Positions 1 to 10,094 of a DNA stretch of 64,000 nt are shown one piece after another; within the stretch, counting starts at the first letter, position 1; every line of letters begins with the position of its first letter. Below the pieces are notes generated by a model. The model worked only from the letters and a program-made list of their open reading frames with translations, was not told the origin of the DNA and did no database searches. The position numbers and the translations under genes are program-made. This stretch comes from JAEUWI01 sp942492815. GTDB lineage: Bacteria; Hydrogenedentota; Hydrogenedentia; Hydrogenedentales; JAEUWI01. The stretch covers positions 4,960,001 through 5,024,000 of the forward strand of contig OW818658.1 in assembly GCA_942492815.1 (NCBI GenBank). Reading direction: 5' to 3'.

Positions 1-1470
1 GGCATTTCTACGGACCGTGTGGTGCTGGGTAAGCCCTATGACCTGCTGGGTAATCGCATCGTGTTCACCAACTGGTACTACATTGATCCGGGCGACCTCG
101 ACTGGCGCGACAGCAACGACAAGAGCGTTTATGTCCACGGGGACGAAGCGGTGGACGCCTCGCGTTTCGTGGGAATTCGCCCGCCCCACGGGATCAGGAT
201 AGCCGCGCGGAAGGCGCAGGTCCTGGGACCTATCGAGGACATGCCCTACCGCAGTATTCTCAAAGATGGCGACACCTACAAGGGATGGACTTCGACGGAA
301 TACTATGAATCGAAGGATGGCCTGGCCTGGGAAAAAAAGGCTTTGCTGAATTTTACCGACCCCACCGATGACGGGATCTATCAGGTATTCATCGATCCTT
401 CCGCCGCCCCCGAGGAGCGCTACAAGGCGGTCTGGGTGGGGCATATCACCCGGGCGGAATTCGATGCATTCCGCGCGAAGCGGCCCGACGGCTGGGAACC
501 GAAGGCCGCTTTTCTACTCGGCGAGCAGGATAGCGTGTCGTGTCTCCGGGGCAGCGTCTCGCCCGACGGCATCACGTGGTCGAACCGGCCGGAGCCGCTG
601 GTGGTGGAGTATTGCGACACACTGAACACGGCCTACTATGATGTGCAACTGAAGAAGTACGTCGTTTTCACCCGGTACTGGTCGGTCGGCCCCACTGCAG
701 CCAGCCAACCGGCGAACATCCGTGATTCGTGGACGGGCGTGGGCCGCCGGGCTATTGGCCGCACGGAATCGGGTGACTTCAGCAGCTTTCTTCCCTCGGA
801 AATGATCCTGGAGCCGCCGCCCTCCATGCTGCCATCGGAATCGCTCTATACAAACTGCTATACCACGATTCCCGGTGCGCCGGACCAGCACCTGATGTTC
901 CCCACCATCTGGAACGCGTCCATCGACGACACCACCCGCGTTGCCATGGCTTCCAGCCACGATGGCAAGGTGTGGCACTGGGTACCGGAAGGCGATGTGC
1001 TGGAGACGGCCCCCTTCGGCAACTGGAATGGGGGGTGCATCTGGGCGCAGCCCAACCTGCTGGAACTGGGCAATGGCGACTGGGGGTTGCTCTATCTGGC
1101 CCACAATGTTCCCCACAAGTATCCCCGTGGAAAGCGCGTGGGCGGAGTGGGCTACGCCATCTGGCCCAAGGGCCGCATGGTGGCGCTCGAAGCAAAGGAG
1201 AAAGGCGAATTCACCCTGATTCCCGTGATGCCGAAGGGCAAGACGCTGAAGATTAACGCGACGACGACGCGTACCGGCTGGGTGAAGGTGGAGGTGGTGG
1301 GCGACGCCGAGCGAAGCCTGGAAAAGTGCAAGCCCATCATGGGCGACGCCCACTGGACTGCGTTCAAATGGGAAGGGGAAGATGCCGAAACCGTGCGGGA
1401 TCTGGAGAAGCCCGTCACGCTTCGTTTCCAGATGTACCAGGCGGAATTGTACGGTGTCGAGTTTGAGTAA
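1..1470 (+). CDS. Beta-propeller glycosidase-like protein (5'-truncated)
   Basis: The reading frame is open from base 1, so the N-terminus lies outside the window; 489 residues are visible. Repeated aromatic and Asp-rich blades such as STEYYESKDGLAWEK and SSHDGKVWHW, alternating with strand-like segments, resemble the five-bladed propeller folds of the GH32/GH43/GH68 clan. The last 50 residues (ending RFQMYQAELYGVEFE) resemble the small beta-sandwich tail of related proteins, in which a sugar-binding tail follows the propeller. Such proteins are common in polysaccharide-degrading planctomycete-like bacteria. I cannot assign catalytic acids or a substrate. It is followed by an unrelated transporter gene about 210 bases downstream. 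An inactive or carbohydrate-binding propeller is equally possible. Confidence 0.6.
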   Translation, partial: GISTDRVVLGKPYDLLGNRIVFTNWYYIDPGDLDWRDSNDKSVYVHGDEAVDASRFVGIRPPHGIRIAARKAQVLGPIEDMPYRSILKDGDTYKGWTSTEYYESKDGLAWEKKALLNFTDPTDDGIYQVFIDPSAAPEERYKAVWVGHITRAEFDAFRAKRPDGWEPKAAFLLGEQDSVSCLRGSVSPDGITWSNRPEPLVVEYCDTLNTAYYDVQLKKYVVFTRYWSVGPTAASQPANIRDSWTGVGRRAIGRTESGDFSSFLPSEMILEPPPSMLPSESLYTNCYTTIPGAPDQHLMFPTIWNASIDDTTRVAMASSHDGKVWHWVPEGDVLETAPFGNWNGGCIWAQPNLLELGNGDWGLLYLAHNVPHKYPRGKRVGGVGYAIWPKGRMVALEAKEKGEFTLIPVMPKGKTLKINATTTRTGWVKVEVVGDAERSLEKCKPIMGDAHWTAFKWEGEDAETVRDLEKPVTLRFQMYQAELYGVEFE

Positions 1471-1682
1471 TATCGGCCTGCGGAACGGAGTCGGCGGCTG
1501 CTCCGGGGTTGCCTGGAGCCCGCCCTTTCCGTCTCCGGCATCGAAATTTTCGGGCTCAGCCTAGCCATCGTTAGCAATTTAGCCCCACCATCGGGTATGC
1601 TTTCCATAGTTTCTTCGCGCCCAGCCTCCTGTTTGAGCGCCCCCCCCAAATTGAATCTGTGTCCTTCGGAGTTCCTGTCCCC

Positions 1683-3395
1683 ATGTTTTCCGCGCTCACC
1701 CGTTCCTGGAAGAGCAAGCCCTCCCGAAACGAAATTCTTGCCAATATTTTTGCCGGCCTCACGGTCGGCGTCGTTGCCCTGCCCCTTTCCATGGGTCTGG
1801 CCATTGCCAGCGGAACCCCGCCCCAGCACGGACTCTATACCGCCATCATCGGCGGAATTGTGATTGCCCTCTCGGGCGGCTCCAAGGTCAACATCTCCGG
1901 CCCGACGGCCGCGTTTGTCGTCATCCTCCTTCCTATCGTTCATGAATATGGCATGGGCGGCCTGCTGTTAAGCGGGTTCATGGCCGGGTGTATTCTGGTG
2001 GGCATGGGCTGTCTCCGGCTGGGTGCGCTGATCCAGATCGTCCCCTATCCGGTTACCGTGGGCTTCACAGCGGGTATCGGCGTGGTGATCGCCACCCTGC
2101 AGATGAAGGATTTTCTCGGCCTGGAAGTTGCCGCGCCGGGCGAAGACTATATCGAGAAAGTGGCCATTCTCGTAAATGCTCTACCGACGGCTCGCTGGGA
2201 GGAGGCTCTGATCGGCGCAGTCACTCTGGCCGTGATCGTGCTCTGGGCGCGCATGAAGTCCCGATTCCCCTTCCACCTTGCCGGCGTCCTGGCCGGTTCG
2301 ATCGGCGCCTGGGTCGCCACGCACTACTTTCCCGGATTCGAGGTTGCCACCATCGGCTCGCGCTTTCATTACGAGCTGAACGGCATCCAGAGCGGCGGAA
2401 TACCTCCGGTGTTGCCCCAGTTCGTACTCCCCTGGGCGCTGCCGGGCGGGGGCACGGACGCCGCACCCGTCGGACTTTCCTTTCGCCTTATTCAGGAACT
2501 GATTGGCCCGGCTTTCGCCATCGCCATGCTCGCGGCGCTTGAGTCGCTCCTTTGCGCCGTGGTGGCCGACGGCATGTCGGGCAAACGCCACAACCCGAAT
2601 GACGAGCTCATCGGCCAGGGGCTGGGTAATATGATCGTGCCCTTCTTCGGCGGGATTCCGGCCACCGCCGCCATCGCGCGGACGGCGGCCAACGTGCGCG
2701 CGGGGGCCACGATGCCCTTGTCGTCCGTGGTCCATTCCGTCTTTATCCTGCTGTCCATTCTCGTGTTCGCGCCCTTGCTGGCCTATGTACCCATGGCCTC
2801 CATCGCCGCGCTGCTCCTGGTGGTCGCCTGGCACATGAGCGAGGCCAAGCACTTTCTCCGCATCGTGCGCGTGGCGCCGAGCCGCGATATCTTTACGCTG
2901 CTGAACTGTTTTTTCCTCACCGTGCTCTTCGACATGCAAATTGCCGTGGCCGTGGGGATGGGGCTCGCGGCAGTGCTCTTCGTGCGTCGCAGCATTGAAG
3001 TGACCGGTGTGGAACTGATCGCCCACAAGTCCAACGATCACCCCCGCTCCCGGGACCTGCCGGAAACGGTGCTGGTCTATGACATCGACGGGGCCATGTT
3101 CTTTGGCTCGGCCCAGAAAGCCCTGAAAGCGTTGACAAGCGTGCAGCCGAATATCCGGGTGGTGATCCTGGAGATGTCCGACGTGCCCATGATCGATATG
3201 ACGGCCATGGTGGCCATGGAGTCCATTCTGGACAATTTCCGCAAGCAGGAGATCAAGCTGATTATCAACAACCTGAAGCCGGAATTGATTCGGGTAATGG
3301 CAAAGGTGGGCATTCTGGAGGAGGTGGGCGTGCTCAAGTTCACCCAGTCGATGGACGATGCCGTGGATCGTGCGCTAATCGCCCTGGCGGCGTAA
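1683..3395 (+). CDS. SulP-family anion transporter with STAS domain
   Basis: This 570-residue inner-membrane permease belongs to the SulP (SLC26) family, which moves sulfate, bicarbonate or other inorganic anions. It opens with a short basic cytoplasmic segment, then hydrophobic helices beginning NIFAGLTVGVVALPLSMGLA, the typical SulP first transmembrane segment with its conserved proline. A central signature GGIPATAAIARTAANVRAG matches the family's xGGxPxTxAIARTxxNxRxG region. Residues about 455-565 form a cytoplasmic STAS domain (ETVLVYDIDGAMFFGSA onwards). I chose the ATG at 1683, which follows a GGAG about 11 bases upstream, rather than an in-frame GTG at 1659. It appears to be monocistronic. 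The transported anion cannot be read from the sequence. Confidence 0.92.
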   Translation: MFSALTRSWKSKPSRNEILANIFAGLTVGVVALPLSMGLAIASGTPPQHGLYTAIIGGIVIALSGGSKVNISGPTAAFVVILLPIVHEYGMGGLLLSGFMAGCILVGMGCLRLGALIQIVPYPVTVGFTAGIGVVIATLQMKDFLGLEVAAPGEDYIEKVAILVNALPTARWEEALIGAVTLAVIVLWARMKSRFPFHLAGVLAGSIGAWVATHYFPGFEVATIGSRFHYELNGIQSGGIPPVLPQFVLPWALPGGGTDAAPVGLSFRLIQELIGPAFAIAMLAALESLLCAVVADGMSGKRHNPNDELIGQGLGNMIVPFFGGIPATAAIARTAANVRAGATMPLSSVVHSVFILLSILVFAPLLAYVPMASIAALLLVVAWHMSEAKHFLRIVRVAPSRDIFTLLNCFFLTVLFDMQIAVAVGMGLAAVLFVRRSIEVTGVELIAHKSNDHPRSRDLPETVLVYDIDGAMFFGSAQKALKALTSVQPNIRVVILEMSDVPMIDMTAMVAMESILDNFRKQEIKLIINNLKPELIRVMAKVGILEEVGVLKFTQSMDDAVDRALIALAA

Positions 3396-3398
3396 AAC

Positions 3399-3701
3399 TC
3401 AGCCGAAAAGGCGTTCTTTCACGTGCTTCAAGCAGTCCATGCGCTCATGTAGAATGGCAACAATCTGGACGGGATTTTCCTGGAGGAAGAATACATAGTG
3501 CGGTTCGCAACGCGCCACGTAGAGCCCCGGAATCTCTTCGACAGACTTCCCATGTAACTCCCTATTGCCGATGCGCTCGAGGCTGTCGGAAAGCTTTTCG
3601 GTGTACTTCACGGCATGCGGCTTGCCCCAATTCTTGACGCTGCGCCGGAGTATATCTCTGATGTCGTCCCTCGCCGATTGCGTGAGCCTGTATTGTCCCA
3701 T
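3399..3701 (-). CDS. RelE/ParE-type toxin
   Basis: This 100-residue protein has the compact ParE/RelE layout: an N-terminal two-helix hairpin (LTQSARDDIRDILRRSVKNWG), a second helix around KYTEKLSDSLERIG, then antiparallel strands ending in HERMDCLKHVKERL. The arrangement and length fit the family of gyrase poisons or ribosome-dependent mRNA interferases. Its ATG lies three bases beyond the stop codon of the upstream antitoxin gene, the usual antitoxin-first order. ParE is favoured over RelE by the IPGLYVARCEPHYVFF segment and the ILHERMD ending, but the target is not proven by sequence. The gene converges with the SulP gene, three bases from its end. Confidence 0.85.
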   Translation of the reverse strand: MGQYRLTQSARDDIRDILRRSVKNWGKPHAVKYTEKLSDSLERIGNRELHGKSVEEIPGLYVARCEPHYVFFLQENPVQIVAILHERMDCLKHVKERLFG

Positions 3702-3704
3702 GCT

Positions 3705-3953
3705 CTAGACGCCCATCTCCTCGAACAGTTCTGCGGCAATCTCATTCACGGACTGGTTCGAAAACTTGCCCGAACTGGCCTCCGCCACCCGAGACGACAG
3801 CAGGGCCGACATGTCTCGCTCCTGTTCGGCCACAGTACGTTGAAGTAGCCCCATCTCCAACAGGTACTCCCCAACGGAAAGCCCAGATTCTCTTGCAAGT
3901 TCCTCAAGAGCGGAGAGTTGATCGTGGGTTACTTCAATTTGAATCTGGCTCAT
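3705..3953 (-). CDS. ParD-like antitoxin
   Basis: This 82-residue protein starts MSQIQIEVTHDQLSALEELA, a ribbon-helix-helix-like start (beta strand then a helix predicted to carry the DNA-binding dimer). The C-terminal third, NQSVNEIAAELFEEMGV, is acidic and probably wraps the toxin. I use the ATG at 3953, preceded by GGAG, instead of an in-frame start 11 codons upstream. It lies directly before the ParE-like toxin with a three-base gap, so the two form one operon. By analogy with other type II pairs the antitoxin-toxin complex should repress its own promoter, though no clear operator was identified in the 260 bases upstream. Confidence 0.75.
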   Translation of the reverse strand: MSQIQIEVTHDQLSALEELARESGLSVGEYLLEMGLLQRTVAEQERDMSALLSSRVAEASSGKFSNQSVNEIAAELFEEMGV

Positions 3954-4216
3954 CGAGTTAAATACTCCTTGCCACAAGGATGCCACAACCGCCCCGAGCT
4001 GTCAACGGCAACTCCGTTCCATCTCGCATACCCACGCATGCACACAGGGCAACTCGTTCACGCCAGGCGCGGGCAATGGGTTCGCCACTTTCTAACCGCT
4101 CTGGATGATCGCCACCGACTTCCCCAAATCGGGAGCGAGACATCCTGGAGCGTTTCCGCGATGGGCAATTCCATTGCCGCGCCTGATGCGTTAAACGTTA
4201 CTGTTGGTCGGATTCG

Positions 4217-5602
<1,386 letters not shown>

Positions 5603-5603
5603 A

Positions 5604-5903
5604 GAATCAGAACCTCATCCAGGTCGTAGCACTGGCTTCTTGTTTGCTCCTGGTTGGAGCGTTTCCCGCTGCTCACCCCGGCAGGCTTGTGGCTATTCGC
5701 CAGCAAACCCCGCCGTCAAGTTTGCGGGAGTGTATACTATGGCTTACTTTCCCCTCAAGCGCGGATTCACGCCAAAAGAAAACCCTCCTGGCATAGCCCG
5801 AATACACGTCGAGCGCCAAGGGACCGTGACGTGGATTGCCCTTGGCGCTCGCAAGCGAATTGCAAAAAAATGCTCGTATGGCCGTGTCGCCTCGACGGAC
5901 CGG
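5604..5903. other. Intergenic region, no gene recognised
   Basis: About 300 bases lie between the fucosidase stop and the WD40 gene start, both on the minus strand. I see no convincing coding sequence, RNA gene or terminator here. It presumably holds the WD40 gene's promoter, but no near-consensus boxes were found. Confidence 0.5.
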
Positions 5904-7220
5904 CTACTCCATCTTGAACACGTAGGCGTGTTTGCAGGGGGCCTCGTCCACGCCCAAGGCCGGAACCTGAACCACGACACTGGGGCCGCTTTGGATAAAG
6001 GCCACGGGCTTGTCATAGCCCAAGAGGGAGACTTTGGTCACGGTACCGGCCACGGGCAACTCCAGTGAGGCACCGGGCCATTTCAGGCAGATAGCGTAGG
6101 TTGACTTGTCCCTGGCGGTGAAGCGAACCTGCTCCACCTTCGGTGCATTGGCCAGCGCATGGGCACCATAAATCGCCTCGCCGTTCACGGCCAGCCATTC
6201 ACCCATCTCCAACAGGCGCTGCTCCATGATAGCGGGAATACGGCCATCGGCCTCGGGCCCGATGTCGAGCAGGAGATTGCCGCCCCGGCTCACGTTGTCG
6301 ATGAGCAGATGGAGCAATTCAGTCGTGCTGCGATAATTTTCCGCGCGCTCGTTGCGGTTGTAGCCGAAGGATTTGCCCATGCCCTGGCACTCCTCGAAGC
6401 GGCTGTTCTGGATGAGTCCGCCTTCGGGGATGTGGCCGTATTCGGGCGTGGCGAAACCGCCGTGGACGTTGCGGCATTCCTTGCCCCAGCGATCATTGAT
6501 TACGACATCTTTCGGCGCGTTGCTTTCGTTAAAGAGCCAGGCCAGGAACTCGGTGCTGCGCCAGGTGCTGCTGGGATGGCCCCACTCGCCATCGGGCCAG
6601 ATGATGTCGGGCTGGTAACGCTGGATCAGGTCTTTCATCTGGGGCAGCATATACTCATCCACATAGCGGTCCACGTCGGAAAGATAAAGGGGGTTGAACC
6701 ACTCGTACATGGAGTAATAGAAGCCCATCTTGAGCCCCGCACCGCGCACGGCGGTCATGAGATCGCCCGCAAGATCCCGGTGGGGCCCCACATCCATGGC
6801 GTTCCAGTTCCAATTGGTGGGATCGGGCCAGAGACTGAAACCCTCGTGGTGCTTGGAGGTCAGCACGATATACTTCGCGCCGGAGCGCTTGAAGATATCG
6901 GCCCAGTCTTCGGGCGCGAAAAGCTCGGCCGTGAACTGGGGCGCAAAATCCTGATATTTGAACTCGGGGCCGTAGGTGGCGTCGTGAAAAGCCTTGGTCT
7001 GACCGTCGCCCTGGATCAGGTCATGCCAGTACCACTCGGAATAGCGGTCCTTCGGCCCCCAGGATGGGACGGAATAGACACCCCAGTGAATGAAAATGCC
7101 AAACTTGGCGTCGGTGAACCAGGTCGGATTGGGGCGCTGGTCGAGGGATTCCCAGGTGGCCTCGTAGGGCTGGGAAAGCAGGGTGAGGGGTGCCAGGGCG
7201 GCAAAGAGGAGCGCATTCAT
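5904..7220 (-). CDS. Alpha-L-fucosidase (GH29)
   Basis: This 438-residue enzyme should release terminal alpha-L-fucose from glycans by a retaining mechanism. An N-terminal export signal (MNALLFAALAPLTLLS) is followed by the GH29 hallmarks: WFTDAKFGIFIHWGVYSVPS near the start, YIVLTSKHHEGFSLW (the HHxGF region), and DIIWPDGEW, whose Asp at about residue 210 is in the nucleophile position. A short C-terminal beta region follows the catalytic barrel (about residues 340-438). Length fits the family's smaller secreted members. It is divergent from the nucleotidyltransferase gene at 7355. Export and the nearby glycosidase-like gene at the left edge suggest use of fucosylated polysaccharides. Confidence 0.95.
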   Translation of the reverse strand: MNALLFAALAPLTLLSQPYEATWESLDQRPNPTWFTDAKFGIFIHWGVYSVPSWGPKDRYSEWYWHDLIQGDGQTKAFHDATYGPEFKYQDFAPQFTAELFAPEDWADIFKRSGAKYIVLTSKHHEGFSLWPDPTNWNWNAMDVGPHRDLAGDLMTAVRGAGLKMGFYYSMYEWFNPLYLSDVDRYVDEYMLPQMKDLIQRYQPDIIWPDGEWGHPSSTWRSTEFLAWLFNESNAPKDVVINDRWGKECRNVHGGFATPEYGHIPEGGLIQNSRFEECQGMGKSFGYNRNERAENYRSTTELLHLLIDNVSRGGNLLLDIGPEADGRIPAIMEQRLLEMGEWLAVNGEAIYGAHALANAPKVEQVRFTARDKSTYAICLKWPGASLELPVAGTVTKVSLLGYDKPVAFIQSGPSVVVQVPALGVDEAPCKHAYVFKME

Positions 7221-7354
7221 GAGTTTCTTCCTTTCCGTGGCGCGGAGGGATGGTGTACCATCGGCCCGGACCCGCGCCGGAATTTCGTTGGAGCGGACTT
7301 GTCCAGTATCATATTCCTTTGCTTATGGAAAATACACGCACGGAGCGTTTTTCG

Positions 7355-8551
7355 ATGAAAGCCGTTGTTTTTGCCGCCGGAAAATCCACCCGAACCTATC
7401 CCCTGACCCTGACGCGGCCCAAGCCGCTGCTGCCGATCGCCAACAAGCCCATCCTGGCTCACCAGATGGATGCGCTGCCGCCGGAGGTGGATACGGTGGT
7501 GCTGGTGGTGGGTTACATGCATGAGATGATCCGCGCAGCCTTCGGCGAGGAATACAAGGGCCGAAAGCTGATCTATGTGGAGCAGACGGAGCAGAAGGGC
7601 ACCGGCCACGCGCTGCTCCAGTGCGCGCCCCACATTGCGGAGCCGTTCATGGCCTTCAACGGCGACGATCTCTATGCCGCCGAGGATTTCGCCCGGCTTG
7701 CCCGCCAGCATCAGGCGGCGCTGGTGAAAACCGTGGCCGATCCGCGCCTCTTCGGCATCTACGAGGTGGCCGAGAACAAAAAGGTCATCCGGCTGGTGGA
7801 AAAGCCGACGGAGGTCTTCTCGAACCTGGCCAATATCGGTGCCTACAAGTTCACCCCCGAGGTGTTTGAGGTCTTGGAACACACCGCGCCCTCGGTGCGC
7901 GGCGAGATCGAAATCACCTCGGCGATCCAGACCCTGGCGGACCGGGGCGATTTCTTTGCGGTGCCCGCGGAGGGCCACTGGCTTCCCATCGGCTATCCCT
8001 GGGATCTGCTGGACGCGAATCTCTTCATGCTGGAGAATTTCATGTCCAGTGAGATTCACGGCGAAGTGAGCGCGGCGGCCCATGTGAACGGCCCGCTTTA
8101 TGTGGGCCAGGGCAGCGTGGTGCGGCCCGGAGTCTATATCGAAGGGCCCGTCTATATTGGCGACGGCTGTACCGTCGGCCCGAACTGCTACCTGCGCCCC
8201 GGCACGGTGCTGGGCCGCGGCGCCAAGGTGGGCCAGGGCTGCGAAGTGAAGAACAGCATCCTCTTCGACGGCGCGGCGGTGCCCCACCTGAGCTATGTGG
8301 GTGACAGCATCATTGGCGAAAAGGCCAACCTCGGCTGCGGCACCATCACGGCCAACTTCCGCCACGACGGAAGCAATCACCGCAGCCAGGTCAAGGACGA
8401 CCTGGTGGATACGGGCCGACGCAAGCTCGGCGCAATCGTCGGCGACGGCGTACACACGGGGATCAATACCTCGATCTACCCCGGGCGGAAGCTCTGGCCC
8501 CACACGTCAACCCTGCCGGGGGCCGTGGTGAGCAAAGATATCGTCGAATGA
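7355..8551 (+). CDS. GlmU-like sugar-1-phosphate nucleotidyltransferase with hexapeptide-repeat domain
   Basis: The 398-residue product has an N-terminal nucleotidyltransferase domain with the signature AAGKSTRTYPLTLTRPKPLLPI and a central GDD motif (AFNGDDLY), then a left-handed beta-helix of hexapeptide repeats from about residue 245 (VYIGDGCTVGPNCYLRPGTVLG and similar). This two-domain layout is that of bifunctional sugar-1-phosphate nucleotidyltransferase/acetyltransferases of the archaeal GlmU/ST0452 type, which make activated sugars for envelope glycans. I chose the ATG at 7355 because a GGAG sits about nine bases upstream and the family signature starts immediately; an ATG at 7325 lacks a ribosome-binding site. 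Substrate sugar is not determined. Confidence 0.85.
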   Translation: MKAVVFAAGKSTRTYPLTLTRPKPLLPIANKPILAHQMDALPPEVDTVVLVVGYMHEMIRAAFGEEYKGRKLIYVEQTEQKGTGHALLQCAPHIAEPFMAFNGDDLYAAEDFARLARQHQAALVKTVADPRLFGIYEVAENKKVIRLVEKPTEVFSNLANIGAYKFTPEVFEVLEHTAPSVRGEIEITSAIQTLADRGDFFAVPAEGHWLPIGYPWDLLDANLFMLENFMSSEIHGEVSAAAHVNGPLYVGQGSVVRPGVYIEGPVYIGDGCTVGPNCYLRPGTVLGRGAKVGQGCEVKNSILFDGAAVPHLSYVGDSIIGEKANLGCGTITANFRHDGSNHRSQVKDDLVDTGRRKLGAIVGDGVHTGINTSIYPGRKLWPHTSTLPGAVVSKDIVE

Positions 8552-8571
8552 CGTTTCCATCGGGCCGGACC

Positions 8572-8601
8572 TTGTTTGCCCCGGATGACGTGTGCCATAA
8601 T
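8572..8601 (+). promoter_or_regulatory. Candidate sigma-70 promoter for nqr
   Basis: TTGTTT and CATAAT are separated by 18 bases and lie about 120 bases upstream of nqrA. The leader contains an 8-base inverted repeat (GTAACATT at 8655-8662 and AATGTTAC at 8694-8701) that could form a hairpin just ahead of the start codon. No riboswitch class was recognised. Confidence 0.4.
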
Positions 8602-8723
8602 CCCGAGAACTGCAATCTGTCGGTGCTGGTTTTAATCGTTTCCGCCTTTTCGCAGTAACATTTTGTGAATTCCGCACACCATCACATTTCGACAATGTTA
8701 CAGACCCACCACGGGAACGATGT

Positions 8724-10079
8724 ATGGCCTTGCATGTAATAAAGAAAGGCCTTGATCTGCCTGTTACCGGGGCCCCGGAGCAGGTGATCGAGTCCGGATC
8801 TTCCCCCCGACGTGTCGCGATACTCGCCGATGACTTCAATGGGTTGAAGCCTTCCTTCATGGTTCAGCCGGGTGACGTTGTGCGCCGCGGCCAGGCGCTT
8901 TTCGAAGACAAGAAGACACCCGGGGTGCTCTTTACAGCGCCGTGTGCGGGAACGGTGACCGCCATTCACCGCGGCGAGCGCCGTGCCTTCCAGTCGATCG
9001 TCATCGAACCAGGCGGCAGCGGCGAACAGGTTGCATTCGAGACCTTTACCGGCCAGAGTCCGGCCACCTATGACCGGTCGGCCACTCAAGAACTGCTGGT
9101 GGAATCGGGGCTCTGGACCGCGTTTCGTACGCGACCTTTTACCCGGGTTCCCGCGCTGAACTCGGTCCCCTACGCCATATTCGTGACGGCGATGGATACG
9201 AACCCCCTGGCGGCGGATGTGGACATCATCGTGGGTGAGCGCCTTCCGGACATGGAGGCGGGCCTGCTCCTTATCGGTAAACTGACCGACGGAAAGGTGC
9301 ATTTCTGCAAGAAGGCGGGCAGCGCACTCCAGCCGACGAGCGCTTCCGGTGTTTCTGTGCAGGAATTCAAGGGTCCCCACCCCGCCGGCACTCCGGGCCT
9401 GCATATCCACCTCATTGCTCCCGTCGGACATAACCGGACGGTATGGCACATCGGCATTCAGGACCTGCTCGCCATCGGACGCCTCGTCCGCACAGGCGAA
9501 CTGGACACGGAGCGGGTAATCGCACTGGCGGGCCCCGTGGTGAAGCGTCCGCGCCTCTTGAAAGTGCGCCTGGGCACCTCGCTTGACGATCTCACAACAA
9601 ACGAGCTCGAAGACGGCGAGAATCGGGTAATATCCGGCTCAATCCTTTCGGGGCGCAAGGCCAGCGGCGAAATCTTTGGCTATCTGGGGCGCTACCACGT
9701 CCAGGTGAGCGCGTTGAAAGAAGACCGGGAGCGCGTGTTCCTGGGCTGGATGGAGCCGGGCGCGGACAAATTCTCCGTGGTGTCGGCCTTCATTTCGAGT
9801 CTCATCCCCGACAAGAAATTTAATCTTACGACGACGACCAACGGCGGGGCCCGGGCCATGGTGCCCATCGGCACGTATGAACGGGTCATGCCCTTCGATA
9901 TCCTCCCCACCTTCCTCCTGCGTTCCCTCGTTGTGGACGATATAGAGCAGGCCGAAGAACTGGGATGCCTGGAACTGGACGAAGAAGATCTGGCCCTGTG
10001 TACCTTTGTTTGCCCGAGCAAGTACGATTTCGGCCCCATATTGCGCCGCAATCTGAACACTATCGAAAAAGAAGGATAA
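8724..10079 (+). CDS. nqrA: Na+-translocating NADH:quinone reductase subunit A
   Basis: This 451-residue protein is the first subunit of the six-subunit Na+-NQR, which oxidises NADH, reduces quinone and pumps sodium out of the cell. NqrA is the cytoplasm-exposed subunit with a quinone-related role. Diagnostic regions include the opening IKKGLDLPVTGAP, KPSFMVQPGDVVRRGQ and the biotin-carrier-like FTAPCAGTVTAIHRGERRA. Length matches known NqrA (about 445-450). It starts an operon in the order A-B-C-D-E-F-apbE with small gaps or overlaps, which makes the assignment secure. Confidence 0.97.
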   Translation: MALHVIKKGLDLPVTGAPEQVIESGSSPRRVAILADDFNGLKPSFMVQPGDVVRRGQALFEDKKTPGVLFTAPCAGTVTAIHRGERRAFQSIVIEPGGSGEQVAFETFTGQSPATYDRSATQELLVESGLWTAFRTRPFTRVPALNSVPYAIFVTAMDTNPLAADVDIIVGERLPDMEAGLLLIGKLTDGKVHFCKKAGSALQPTSASGVSVQEFKGPHPAGTPGLHIHLIAPVGHNRTVWHIGIQDLLAIGRLVRTGELDTERVIALAGPVVKRPRLLKVRLGTSLDDLTTNELEDGENRVISGSILSGRKASGEIFGYLGRYHVQVSALKEDRERVFLGWMEPGADKFSVVSAFISSLIPDKKFNLTTTTNGGARAMVPIGTYERVMPFDILPTFLLRSLVVDDIEQAEELGCLELDEEDLALCTFVCPSKYDFGPILRRNLNTIEKEG

Positions 10080-10094
10080 TCGAGCGGTCCACCT